DNA of 35,026 nt from CAZUAQ01 sp964618455. Its GTDB lineage: Bacteria > Planctomycetota > Phycisphaerae > UBA1845 > PWPN01. Shown in pieces: positions 23,344 to 31,889 of the stretch. Position 1 is the first letter of the stretch, and each line of letters begins with the position of its first letter. Made by a program: the position numbers and the translations under genes. Below the pieces are notes generated by a model, which worked only from the letters and a program-made list of their open reading frames with translations, did no database searches and was not told where the DNA came from. The stretch lies in contig CAZUAQ010000054.1 in the NCBI GenBank assembly GCA_964618455.1, forward strand, positions 1-35,026. The letters are read 5' to 3'.

Positions 23344-26067
23344 TCACTTGCTCTCCAGCCAGTTCTCCGCCCAGGCGAGGTCGACCTTGATCGGCACGTC
23401 CAGCGGCAGGGCCCCCGCCATCTCCTCACGGATGAACTCGGCTTCGGCCTCGACCGCCGCACGCGGGACGTCGAAAACCAGCTCGTCGTGCACCTGGATC
23501 AGCATGCGGGACGGCCGTCCCTCGTCGCGGATGCGGGCGTGGATGTGAATCATGGCCCGCTTGATGAGATCGGCGGCGGTGCCCTGCACGACGGTATTGA
23601 CCGCCACGCGCTCGGCGAGCTGCCGCGCGTTGCGATTCCGCGAATTGATGTCCGGCACCGCCCGGCGGCGCCCCAGCATCGTCTTCACGTAGCCCACCTT
23701 GTTCGCCTCGGCGATCACCCCGTCGATGAACATGCGAATCCCCGGATACCGCATGAAGTACATGTCAATGAATCCCTGCGCCTCGGCGACCGGCATGCCC
23801 GTGCCGCGGGCGAGCCCGTAGGCGGTCTGCCCGTAGATGATGCCGAAGTTGACCGCCTTGGCCCGGCCGCGCTGTTCCGAGGTCACCTCGTTGAGCGGCA
23901 CGCCGAACACCTGGCTCGCCACGAACTGGTGAATGTCGCGATCCTCCGCGAACGCCGACCGCAATGCCTCATCCTCACAGAGATGGGCCAGCACGCGCAA
24001 CTCGATCTGCGAATAGTCCGCCGTCAGCAACACGTGATCGTCGTCGCGCGGGACGAACGCCTTGCGGATCTGCCGCCCGATCTCGGTGCGCACCGGAATG
24101 TTCTGCAGGTTCGGGTCGCTGCTCGACAGCCGCCCGGTGATCGCCACGGTCTGGTGAAAGCTGCCGTGCAGGCGGCCCGTCCGCTTGCAGATCATCGTCG
24201 GCAGCGTGTCGATGTACGTCCCCTTGAGCTTGGTCAGCTCGCGGTACTGCTTCACCAGTCCCGGCACCGGGTGGTCCGACTGCGCCGCCAGCGTGTCCAG
24301 CGTCTCGGCATCGGTGCTGCGCCCTGTCTTCGTCTTGCGCACCACCGGCAGTTCCAGGTGATCGAAGAGCGCCTCGGCCAGTTGCTTCGTCGAGTCGATG
24401 TTGAACGGGTAGCCCACCTGTTCATGAATCTCGTGCGTGAGTGTTTCGAGCTGCTTCTCCAGTTCGCGACTCATGTTTTCCAGAAACGCCGAGTCGATCT
24501 TCACGCCCTCGGCTTCCATGTCCGCCAGCACCTGCACCAGCGGCATCTCCGTCTCGTGAAAGAGCGACTGCATGTCGCTGCAATCCATCTCCGCGCGGAG
24601 CACTTCGCCCAGTTGCCACGTGAGGTCGGCATCCTCCGCCGCGTACTCGCATGCCCGTTGCGTGTCCACCTGGTCGAAGGTGATCTGGTTCTTGCCCTTG
24701 CCGATCAGATCGGAAATCGGGATCGGCGCGATACCCAGAAGTTCGCGCGACAGGGCGTCCATCCCGTGCGAGCGGCGCGTCGAATCCAATACGAAGCTCG
24801 CGATCATCGTGTCGAACGCGACCCCCTGCACATCGATGCCGTGATGCTTGAGCACGACGATGTCGTACTTGAGATTCTGACCGACCTTGCGCACGGCGGC
24901 GTCTTCCATCACGGGTCGCAGGGCATCGAGTGTCGACTCTCCATCAAGACACTGGCCCATACCGCGCAGGGGAAGGTAATACGCCTCGTTCGCCTTCCAC
25001 GAAAAACTCAGCCCCACCAGCTCCGCTTCGGCCGGGTTCACGCTCGTCGTCTCGGTATCGAACGCAAAGAGCTTCTGCGACCGTAACTCTTTCATGAAGG
25101 CGTCGAACTTCGTTTCGGTATCGATCAGTTGGTAGTTTCGCGGGGCCGTCTTCTTCTGCGAGAACGCGCTCGCCGAACCGCCACCGTCCGATGACGATTC
25201 TTCAGCCTGCGCCCCTTCCGCCATCTGCTCGGTCAGCCGCCGGAAGCCCAACTCCTCGAACAGCGGATGGAGGCGCTCCGGCTTCAGCCCGCTCCACGCA
25301 CACGCCTGGAGATCGAACGCCATCGGCACGTCCCGCCGCAGCGTCACCAGTTGACGCGTCACGTCGATCGAATCGGCGAACGCCTTCACGTTCTTCTTCA
25401 TCGCCGGCGTGAGTTCGTCGGCATGCTCGATGACGCCCTGCGCCGTGCCGTACTTCTCGATCAGCCCCAGCGCCTTCTTCGGACCGACCCCCTTCACGCC
25501 GGGAATGTTGTCGGTGGTATCGCCGGTCAGCGTCTGAATCTCGATGGCCGACTCCGGCCCGTACCCCTTCTTCTCGCGCAGCTCCTCCGGACCGATGAAC
25601 TCCCCCTTGCCGGGATCGAAGAGCCGGACCCGCTCGCCGAGCAACTGCTCGAGGTCCTTGTCCTTGCTCACAATCGCGACCTCCACCTCCTTGTCCGCCA
25701 GCTTTTCGCACAGCGTCGCGATGAGATCGTCGGCCTCATACCCGGGCTCACGCAGCATCGGAATCTCGCACGCCTCGACGATCTGAATCACCCGGTCGAT
25801 CTGCGGAATCAGGTCCTCCGGCGGCGGTTCGCGGTTCGCCTTGTACTCCGGATCGATTTCCCGACGGAAAACCGTCTCATCGCTCGTGTCCAGCGCCATG
25901 CACAGGTAGTCCGGCTTCTGCTCGCGGATCAGTTGCAGCAGCATGTTGGTGAAGACATAGACCGCCTTGGTCGGCTCGCCCTGTGGCGAGGTCAGCGGCT
26001 GAAAGGGGGCGTAATAGCTCCGGAAAATCTGGGCATAACCGTCGATGATGAAGAGCCGTTTCGACAT
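23344..26067 (-). CDS. polA: DNA polymerase I, full length with 5' nuclease and active 3'-5' exonuclease motifs
   Basis: 907 residues. The 5'-nuclease/FEN domain (about 1-280) starts FIIDGYAQIFRSYYAPF and has the D-rich region PGYEADDLIATL and LTGDTTDNIPGVKGVGPKKA. The 3'-5' exonuclease (about 310-500) keeps all motifs: ExoI FDTETTSVNP (Asp337/Glu339), ExoII VGQNLKYDIVVLKHHG and ExoIII YAAEDADLTW (about Asp479). The polymerase domain has motif A DYSQIELR (Asp684), the O helix RAKAVNFGIIYGQTAYGL (737-753, with Lys737 and Phe741 as in the non-Taq-Tyr type), and motif C QVHDELVFD (His/Asp ~860-861). So it should proofread. It works in Okazaki-fragment maturation and repair. The ATG at 26067 begins the conserved part; a GTG 14 codons upstream is rejected. 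Confidence 0.97.
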   Translation of the reverse strand: MSKRLFIIDGYAQIFRSYYAPFQPLTSPQGEPTKAVYVFTNMLLQLIREQKPDYLCMALDTSDETVFRREIDPEYKANREPPPEDLIPQIDRVIQIVEACEIPMLREPGYEADDLIATLCEKLADKEVEVAIVSKDKDLEQLLGERVRLFDPGKGEFIGPEELREKKGYGPESAIEIQTLTGDTTDNIPGVKGVGPKKALGLIEKYGTAQGVIEHADELTPAMKKNVKAFADSIDVTRQLVTLRRDVPMAFDLQACAWSGLKPERLHPLFEELGFRRLTEQMAEGAQAEESSSDGGGSASAFSQKKTAPRNYQLIDTETKFDAFMKELRSQKLFAFDTETTSVNPAEAELVGLSFSWKANEAYYLPLRGMGQCLDGESTLDALRPVMEDAAVRKVGQNLKYDIVVLKHHGIDVQGVAFDTMIASFVLDSTRRSHGMDALSRELLGIAPIPISDLIGKGKNQITFDQVDTQRACEYAAEDADLTWQLGEVLRAEMDCSDMQSLFHETEMPLVQVLADMEAEGVKIDSAFLENMSRELEKQLETLTHEIHEQVGYPFNIDSTKQLAEALFDHLELPVVRKTKTGRSTDAETLDTLAAQSDHPVPGLVKQYRELTKLKGTYIDTLPTMICKRTGRLHGSFHQTVAITGRLSSSDPNLQNIPVRTEIGRQIRKAFVPRDDDHVLLTADYSQIELRVLAHLCEDEALRSAFAEDRDIHQFVASQVFGVPLNEVTSEQRGRAKAVNFGIIYGQTAYGLARGTGMPVAEAQGFIDMYFMRYPGIRMFIDGVIAEANKVGYVKTMLGRRRAVPDINSRNRNARQLAERVAVNTVVQGTAADLIKRAMIHIHARIRDEGRPSRMLIQVHDELVFDVPRAAVEAEAEFIREEMAGALPLDVPIKVDLAWAENWLESK

Positions 26068-26191
26068 TTGGGGGCGACCCCCTCCTTGAGGTGGTGATGG
26101 AACGCGCACCGGGCACTGTAGAAGGCGGCTCGGAGGGGGTCAAGCGGCCTGCCGACGCCTCAACACACGCCCCGAATCACGCGGACCTCGG

Positions 26192-26220
26192 TTGACATGC
26201 CCGGGGGATGAGTACAAAAT
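26192..26220 (+). promoter_or_regulatory. Candidate promoter for the coiled-coil/BRCT-like gene
   Basis: A perfect TTGACA (26192-26197) is followed by 17 bases and CAAAAT (26215-26220, four of six matches to TATAAT). It lies in the divergent region upstream of polA and about 140 bases before the ATG at 26360, so a long leader is implied. No experimental support; consensus match only. Confidence 0.45.
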
Positions 26221-26359
26221 CCAATGACTGGATCGTCACGCCAGGAGGGCGCTCCCACGCGCGAAAGCGCAATGTTCCTGCCGGTCCCGAAGCGGTGGTC
26301 CATGGCTTCGAAACACCCCGCGGTTGGCAACATCCGAATCACTAAGGAGTTATGACATT

Positions 26360-27745
26360 ATGGCTATCGCCCGCGCGCAACAGCCCAGCGGAGGCGCTTC
26401 CAAGACGCTCATGATCTTCTGCGTGGCCGTGGCGGTCGTGTCGCTCGGCTTCACGATCTATCTATTCACGAAGCAGGAGGATCTCAACTCGCAGAAGGAT
26501 CGCGCCGACCAGCAGCGTGAATCGGCCATGCGCGACTCCCGCCAGGCCAACACCGCCCTCAGCAACATGGCCACCGCCGTCCTCGGCGAGCCGGACACGC
26601 AGGACCCCGCCGAGTTGACGGCGCGCGTGGAGGACGCCAAGAACCGCGCGCTTCAACTGGATGGACTGCGCAGCGCCCCGGTCACGCCGGAGTCGTCGGT
26701 CATCGATGTCCTCGAGGCGCTCGCGCAAGCCTATCAAAATCAGGGCGATCAGCTCGAGCAGGCCACGTCGCAGTTGGAGGACCTCAAGGCCGATCGCGAA
26801 CGAATGGCCCAGGAGCTCGCCTCGCGAAAAAGCTCCTACGACGCCAACGCGTCCGACCTGATGGCAGACTACGAACAACTGGAAAAGCAAGCGGCGACTG
26901 ATCGCGACCGCTGGCAGGAGAAGAATGCCGAACTGGAAGCGCGCCTGACCGCCCAGGCCGCCGAAGCCGGACGCCAGATCAATGCCGAGCGCCGCCTGCG
27001 CCAGTTGGCCGAGGAGCAACTCGAAAAAGAGCGTGAGCGCAGCCAGATGCTTCAGGCGGAGCTGGCGTCCTTCAAACCGCAGCCCGAACAGTACGCCGCG
27101 TTGCAGATGGCCGACGGCTCGGTCGTGCGCGCCATGCCCACCGAGGATGTGGTCTACATCGACCTCGGGAAGAAGGACGGCGTGCGGCGCGGCATGACCT
27201 TCGCCGTTTACCCGCGGCTCGAAGGTGTCTCGGAGGACGGCAAGGGCAAAGCCACCATTGAAGTCACGCAGGCTTTCGACATCACGTCGGAATGCAAGAT
27301 CACCCACAGCCATCCGACCGAGGCCGTGATCGCCGGCGACCTGATTGCCAACCCGGTTTTCGATCGCTCGCGCCAGTATCGCTTCGCCATCGCCGGTGGA
27401 TTCGACCTCGATTTCGACGGCAAGCTGGATGACCCCAGTGGCGAAAAGGTGGCAGCGATGGTCCGCGGCTGGGGCGGCAAGGTGGTGGACGACGTCGACA
27501 CGCGAACGGACTTCCTGGTGGCGGGGGAACCGGCCGGCATGGTCGAAGAACCGCTCCTGGCCGAGGAAGGCGCCCGCGAAGCCCGGCAGGCCCGCGCCAA
27601 GGAACGCCGCGAAGCCTTTGAAAAGAAACTCCAGGAAGCCCGTGCCCTGAACATCCCCATCCTGACCCGGACACAGTTCCTGCACTTCGTCGGCATGCCC
27701 GTGCCGGACGACACCTCGGACGATCGGCTCACGTCGCTTCGCTGA
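26360..27745 (+). CDS. Membrane-anchored coiled-coil protein with a BRCT-like C-terminal domain
   Basis: A 461-residue protein. One TM helix (LMIFCVAVAVVSLGFTIYLF, about 18-37) follows a basic N-terminus. Residues about 40-250 are a long coiled coil rich in Glu/Gln/Lys/Arg (LEQATSQLEDLKADRERMAQ). Then a beta-rich segment (about 255-345, VVYIDLGKKDGVRRGMTFAV). The C-terminal part (about 348-452) includes YRFAIAGGFDLDFDGKLDDP, EKVAAMVRGWGGKVVDDVDT, RTDFLVAGEPAG and, after a helix, PILTRTQFLHFVG. The G-G-K-V, T-x-F-L-V-x-G and terminal I-L-T-x-x-x-F-L-x-x-x-G pattern matches BRCT domains. An N-in topology would put the coiled coil and BRCT-like part outside the cytoplasm. AAGGAG lies about 10 bases before the ATG. 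Role unknown. Confidence 0.65.
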   Translation: MAIARAQQPSGGASKTLMIFCVAVAVVSLGFTIYLFTKQEDLNSQKDRADQQRESAMRDSRQANTALSNMATAVLGEPDTQDPAELTARVEDAKNRALQLDGLRSAPVTPESSVIDVLEALAQAYQNQGDQLEQATSQLEDLKADRERMAQELASRKSSYDANASDLMADYEQLEKQAATDRDRWQEKNAELEARLTAQAAEAGRQINAERRLRQLAEEQLEKERERSQMLQAELASFKPQPEQYAALQMADGSVVRAMPTEDVVYIDLGKKDGVRRGMTFAVYPRLEGVSEDGKGKATIEVTQAFDITSECKITHSHPTEAVIAGDLIANPVFDRSRQYRFAIAGGFDLDFDGKLDDPSGEKVAAMVRGWGGKVVDDVDTRTDFLVAGEPAGMVEEPLLAEEGAREARQARAKERREAFEKKLQEARALNIPILTRTQFLHFVGMPVPDDTSDDRLTSLR

Positions 27746-27829
27746 GGGAGAGATGGCTTCAAGATGCCCCGGGGCGTGAGGCGGCCGGACGCGGCGCCGG
27801 GAAACCGCCCGCCGAAGCTGCGCTTGGTC

Positions 27830-29827
27830 CTACGCCGTCAGGCGCCATGCCCGGTAGAGTTCACTGACGCTCCAGGCCTGCGCCACACACCCGCGCGGCG
27901 CATGGGGCGCCTGCCCGTCGAAGACCTCGCTCACCGAGTTCAATCCCGCATCATCCAGGTGCTCGATCAGCGCCGTCAGCTTCCCCCGCGCTTCGCGTTT
28001 CGCCTCCGCCGTGAAGTCGTGCACGCGCAGATAAGCCTCGATGTACGGGCCGATCAGCCAGCCCCACACCGTCCCCTGGTGATACGCGGAATCGCGCTCG
28101 TACGGTCCGCCACCGTACCGGGGACGATAGGCGGGATCCTTGGGTGACAGCGAGCGCAAGCCGAACGGCGTCAGCAACTCGCGCTCGACGACCTCGAGCA
28201 CCGCCCGCTTCTGTCCGTCATCCAGCGGCGAATGCTCGAGACTCACGGCGAAGACCTGGTTCGGTCGTATGCACGCGCTGAACCCTTCCCCCACCACGTC
28301 ATTCAAACAGCCAGTCTCCTCGTTCCAGTACGCCGGCACGAACGACGCCCGGCAGCGCTCGGCCAATTCGCGGTACTCGGACGCATGTTCCGGCTCCATC
28401 GACTCGACGCGCTTCGCCAGCGCGCACAGGCCGTGATACCACAACGCGTTGATCTCCACCGGCTTGCCGAAGCGTGGCGTGAACACCGTGCCGTCACACT
28501 TGGCATCCATCCATGTCAATTGCGTGGAGGCATCACCGCAGGCAATCAATCCGTCGGCGTCGAGATGGATATTGAATTGCGTCCCGTCGCGAAACGCCTC
28601 GACGATCTTCCGGCACGCCGGGCCGAGAAACGCCTGCCATGCCTCCTCGTCACCGGTGAGCGCGACGTAGAGCTGCGCGGCGTGGAGATACCACAGGCTC
28701 GCATCGACACTGTTGTAATCCGCCCCCGCGCCGTAATCGCTGAACTTGTTGGGGATCATGCCGTCCTGCTGCACCGACGCGAACACCTCCAGCACCTGCC
28801 GCGCTTCCGTGTAACGCTCGGTCTCCAGGAGCAGCCCCGGCAACGCGATGAACGTGTCGCGACCCCAGTCCCCGAACCAGTGGTACCCCGCCAGGATCGT
28901 GGTCAACGGATCGCCCTGATCCCGATGCCGCTGCACGACGAAGAGGCGCGTCGCTTCGCGCAAACGCTCCTCGATGGGCCGTTGTTCGGGCGGCTCGGGC
29001 GTATCGAAGTCGACCGGCAGATTCATCTCGACCGGCGGAGGCGGACCGTCACGGAACGCCGCCTGCGCCTGCACCGTCAGGATAATCTCACCCTGACCTT
29101 CGGCTTGAAACCGACCCGGCACGAAAAGGTCTTCATGATCGCCCAGCCCGCGTTCCGTCTCGACGCGCAACTTGATGCCGTACCACCAGTCGCCGGTATC
29201 TTCGTACCGTACGGGAGCGTGCTCCCCATCCTCGCGCCGCGCGTGCAGCCAGAGGCGCGGCCCTTCGTAGTGCGCGTTCACCGCCACATGATCCGAAAAG
29301 GGCTGGACGCTGAATCCTTCGGCGAAGGCATGCGTCGTCCCGTGAAAATCGCGCATCGCCGTCATCGGGTAGAGGATGAACTTCAACGGCGCGTCGCCGT
29401 CCGCCTGGACGCGATACCGGATCCAGACCGCGTCCCGACCGTACTGCATCAGCACCAGCTTCGTCAGGCGCACGCCCCCTTCTTCGTATTCGAACCGGAT
29501 CCACGGATGCTCGGGATGGGAGCTGTCCATCGCCACGCGCGTGATGTGGTCGAACCCCTGGGGATGAAAGGCGTTGGCGAATTCGTAGGCGGCGAACTCG
29601 TGGGCGCGGCCGGCCACCTCGACACGCTCGAGCATCGAATGCAGCAGCAGCCAGCGCTCGAGCGGGGGCCGCGCGGCGGCGACCAGCAGCCCGTGATAAC
29701 AGCGTGTCGGCACGCCCGCGAGCGAACTCGATGCGAATCCCCCGCGCCCGTTCGTCAATAACCATTCACGCCGGAGTCGACGCAGAACCTGTGGATCCAG
29801 GGATGCCGGGGAGGGTTGCGATGCCAT
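27830..29827 (-). CDS. Glycogen debranching enzyme (amylo-alpha-1,6-glucosidase type)
   Basis: A 665-residue enzyme of glycogen breakdown. The N-terminal beta-sandwich (about 1-290) contains EWLLTNGRGGFASSSLAGVP and TRCYHGLLVAA, the usual start of the GDE N-terminal domain. The C-terminal (alpha/alpha)6 catalytic barrel (about 300-650) contains ILAGYHWFGDWGRDTFIALP, PNKFSDYGAGADYNSVDASL, GKPVEINALWYHGLCALA and AYHQGTVWGWLIGPYIEAYL. These are diagnostic of the archaeal/bacterial GDE family (GH133-like). It removes alpha-1,6 branches, releasing glucose. It lacks a signal peptide and acts in the cytoplasm. ATG 29827 has GGAGG 5 bases upstream; ATG 29839 is an alternative with poorer spacing. It is convergent with the coiled-coil gene and followed on the same strand by no closely spaced gene. 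Confidence 0.92.
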   Translation of the reverse strand: MASQPSPASLDPQVLRRLRREWLLTNGRGGFASSSLAGVPTRCYHGLLVAAARPPLERWLLLHSMLERVEVAGRAHEFAAYEFANAFHPQGFDHITRVAMDSSHPEHPWIRFEYEEGGVRLTKLVLMQYGRDAVWIRYRVQADGDAPLKFILYPMTAMRDFHGTTHAFAEGFSVQPFSDHVAVNAHYEGPRLWLHARREDGEHAPVRYEDTGDWWYGIKLRVETERGLGDHEDLFVPGRFQAEGQGEIILTVQAQAAFRDGPPPPVEMNLPVDFDTPEPPEQRPIEERLREATRLFVVQRHRDQGDPLTTILAGYHWFGDWGRDTFIALPGLLLETERYTEARQVLEVFASVQQDGMIPNKFSDYGAGADYNSVDASLWYLHAAQLYVALTGDEEAWQAFLGPACRKIVEAFRDGTQFNIHLDADGLIACGDASTQLTWMDAKCDGTVFTPRFGKPVEINALWYHGLCALAKRVESMEPEHASEYRELAERCRASFVPAYWNEETGCLNDVVGEGFSACIRPNQVFAVSLEHSPLDDGQKRAVLEVVERELLTPFGLRSLSPKDPAYRPRYGGGPYERDSAYHQGTVWGWLIGPYIEAYLRVHDFTAEAKREARGKLTALIEHLDDAGLNSVSEVFDGQAPHAPRGCVAQAWSVSELYRAWRLTA

Positions 29828-29928
29828 GAAAACCTCCATGTCCTTTGGGATGGGTGGCCGGAGACGAACCTCAGGCGCGACGTTCGAGCGGTTCCACGAT
29901 AGGCGATCTCGTGCGTGCCGTCACGCGA

Positions 29929-31116
29929 TCATGCCTCGGGCTTCGGGCTGAACAGGGCGATGCTGGCGGTGTAGCCGTGGATGAAATTGCGATTGCCCAC
30001 CGGACCGAGTTCCCCGGCGGCGAAAAAGCCTGCGACCGGCAGCGCGTCACCGGCAATCTCACGCATCACGTCGACGTCGTGATTCGGCTCCGTCCACATG
30101 CGCGTGCCCCGGCCGTTGCACGTGAACATCAACGCCCCCGCCGCGGCGTGATCGCCGAGATGCCCCGCCAGGATCTCGCGCAGATCCTCGTCCGCCGAGT
30201 CGCTGTCACGCACATGAAACTGCACCGTCGAGCCGACGCGCATGATGTCTGCCACTGCGATCGCCCCGGTATTCGGATCGATCCCCATCAGGTTGCGGAT
30301 CAGGAAATCTCCCCGCTGGAATGTCTCCTGGTACTCGTTGATCACGCGGCCCATGAACAGCGCCTGCGATTCCTGCACCAGCGCGGCATCGCGCGGATTC
30401 AGTGACGCCACCACGGTCTTGAGTTGTTCCAGCGCCGGCTTGCCCCCCAGTTCGAGAATCACGTTCTTTTCCGCCTTGGTGATCACGAACGGATTGCCGA
30501 TCGGCCGGCATCCCTGCGAGACCGCGCTGCGCACTTCCAACGCCCCGGAAAGCGACACGCCCACGAGCCCGTCCCGATGCACCATGTCGTCATCGATCAG
30601 CACCGCCTGGCCCGGACGCTCCGCGCCGCTGGCCATTCCACCGAAAACGGGACACTCCGGATGCGTCTCGCCGATGGCGTCGATCAGTGGATTCACCGGA
30701 ACGCTGAACGGATCACCGAACAGCAGGAAGGTCGGCTTCTCTTCCACGGATGGCGTCAGGCCGCCGGCGAAGGCAGTGATCTTCTCTTCCGAGTTGATCT
30801 CCGTCGCCTCTGCGCGAATCCGCCGGATCTCCACGCCCGGCAGACTGGCCAGCATCAGGGCGATGGCGGGCGTCCGCTCAATCTCCTGCGTATCGGCCAG
30901 CACGCCCTCCGCCGAACAGCCGACGATGGTGGCCGTGGGATGACGCTGAACGAGAGGAGCCAGCAGCGCCTGGGTGTCATCCTCGAAATGCGATGAGATA
31001 AAGACGAAAGCCAGGTCCGGCTTGACATCCCCGAGGCTCGATTCCACGTCCTCGCACAGTGACGCCATGGTGCTTTTCGGCTCGGAGGTCACCTTCACGG
31101 CTGTAGCAAACTTCAT
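29929..31116 (-). CDS. FIST-domain sensory protein
   Basis: A 395-residue cytoplasmic protein with FIST N and FIST C domains. The N part (about 1-200) has KPDLAFVFISSHFEDDTQAL, TIVGCSAEGVLAD and PVFGGMASGAERPGQAVLID. The C part (about 200-385) has GLVGVSLSGALEVRSAVSQG, CRPIGNPFVITKAEKN and ALMFTCNGRGTRMWTEPNHD, VAGFFAAGELGPVGNRNFIH GYTASIALF. These G-C-S-x-x-G, F-x-C-x-G-R-G and F-x-x-G-E-x-x-P motifs are hallmarks of FIST domains, thought to bind small ligands such as amino acids in signalling proteins. Here it stands alone without a kinase or GGDEF partner. AAGGA lies about 10 bases before the ATG. Confidence 0.9.
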   Translation of the reverse strand: MKFATAVKVTSEPKSTMASLCEDVESSLGDVKPDLAFVFISSHFEDDTQALLAPLVQRHPTATIVGCSAEGVLADTQEIERTPAIALMLASLPGVEIRRIRAEATEINSEEKITAFAGGLTPSVEEKPTFLLFGDPFSVPVNPLIDAIGETHPECPVFGGMASGAERPGQAVLIDDDMVHRDGLVGVSLSGALEVRSAVSQGCRPIGNPFVITKAEKNVILELGGKPALEQLKTVVASLNPRDAALVQESQALFMGRVINEYQETFQRGDFLIRNLMGIDPNTGAIAVADIMRVGSTVQFHVRDSDSADEDLREILAGHLGDHAAAGALMFTCNGRGTRMWTEPNHDVDVMREIAGDALPVAGFFAAGELGPVGNRNFIHGYTASIALFSPKPEA

Positions 31117-31290
31117 GAATCTGCGATCCTTCCCGGTGCGGGTTCAACGACTCATCAACTCAGATTTTAGCCGCAACCCCCGCTTTGTGGCGAACCGGCG
31201 GAGAGAATCCGACGATTTGGCTGATGTTCGAAAAAACATGCTCACGATCACCGATTGAGGCCGTGCAGATGGATATCTCATTCAATTCCC
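31117..31290. other. Short intergenic region, no gene seen
   Basis: Between the start of the FIST gene and the end of the phosphatase pseudogene, both on the minus strand. It should hold the FIST promoter; no clear consensus or terminator was found. Confidence 0.35.
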
Positions 31291-31770
31291 TCATGCAAAT
31301 CCGTGGATCCACTCCTCCTGCTCAACTGTATCGGGGACACGGTACCCCCGTGATCGACCGATTCGCTCAAAGGCGTCCCGAGCATCGACACCTGTTCGGA
31401 TCAACAAGCACGCCGCCACCAAGGCAGATCGACCGATGCCCGCCCGGCAGTGGACCCCTATGCCTCGACCATCCCTTCATGCCTGCCCTAGGCGGTCCGG
31501 CAGAGCATTCAACGCAGACAGGTCTCTCGGTACGTCCCGATCCTCGATCGCAAAGCGATAAAAAGCGATCTGCACCTCGGCACAGACTTCTGCTTCCCGC
31601 TCCAGTTCCAGCTCGCGCACCTCATCCGGCGTCAGCAGTGAGACCAGATCATCCACACCTTGGGCTTTGAGCGACTCCATTTCATCGAGGAGACTGGCTC
31701 CGCCTCGCGGTCGGGGCAATATCCCCAATCTCACCTCGGTGTGTTCCACCCAGTATATTTCCGCCTTCAT
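31291..31770 (-). pseudogene. Dual-specificity-type protein phosphatase gene interrupted by one in-frame TGA
   Basis: The frame from ATG 31770 (GGAG 7 bases upstream) reads MKAEIYWVEHTEVRLGILPR, then DEMESLKAQGVDDLVSLLTP, FYRFAIEDRDVP and LPDRLGQA. TGA follows at 31477-31479, and the same frame goes straight on with RDGRGIGVHCRAGIGRSALV, AACLLIRTGVDARDAFERIG, then RSRGYRVPDTVEQEEWIHGF and a stop at 31291-31293. The CX5R signature HCRAGIGRS and the general-acid loop IEDRDVP are intact, as in KAP/dual-specificity tyrosine phosphatases. The TGA separates them. A CGA-to-TGA change (Arg) would explain it in one step. Alone, the first 97 codons would make a protein without the catalytic Cys. Read-through or sequence error are alternatives. 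Confidence 0.82.
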
Positions 31771-31889
31771 CAGATACTCCATGCACGTGTCCCAATGTGT
31801 GCCCGACCTGAGCCTCGGCTGTTTCGTACCATGTGTACTGCCGATACAGTATACGTTTCCTGCAAAGACGCCACCGGCGACGAGGGAAT

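Noticed and set aside
23488..25086. 532-codon plus frame
   Set aside because: Antisense to polA, His/Arg/Leu-rich, no motifs.
28232..29761. 509-codon plus frame
   Set aside because: Antisense to the debranching enzyme; no motif or ribosome-binding site.
19414..31479. TGA generally decoded as Trp in this organism
   Set aside because: TGA ends polA (23344-23346) and both regulator genes exactly at family-typical ends, and Trp is encoded by TGG elsewhere, so TGA is a normal stop here.
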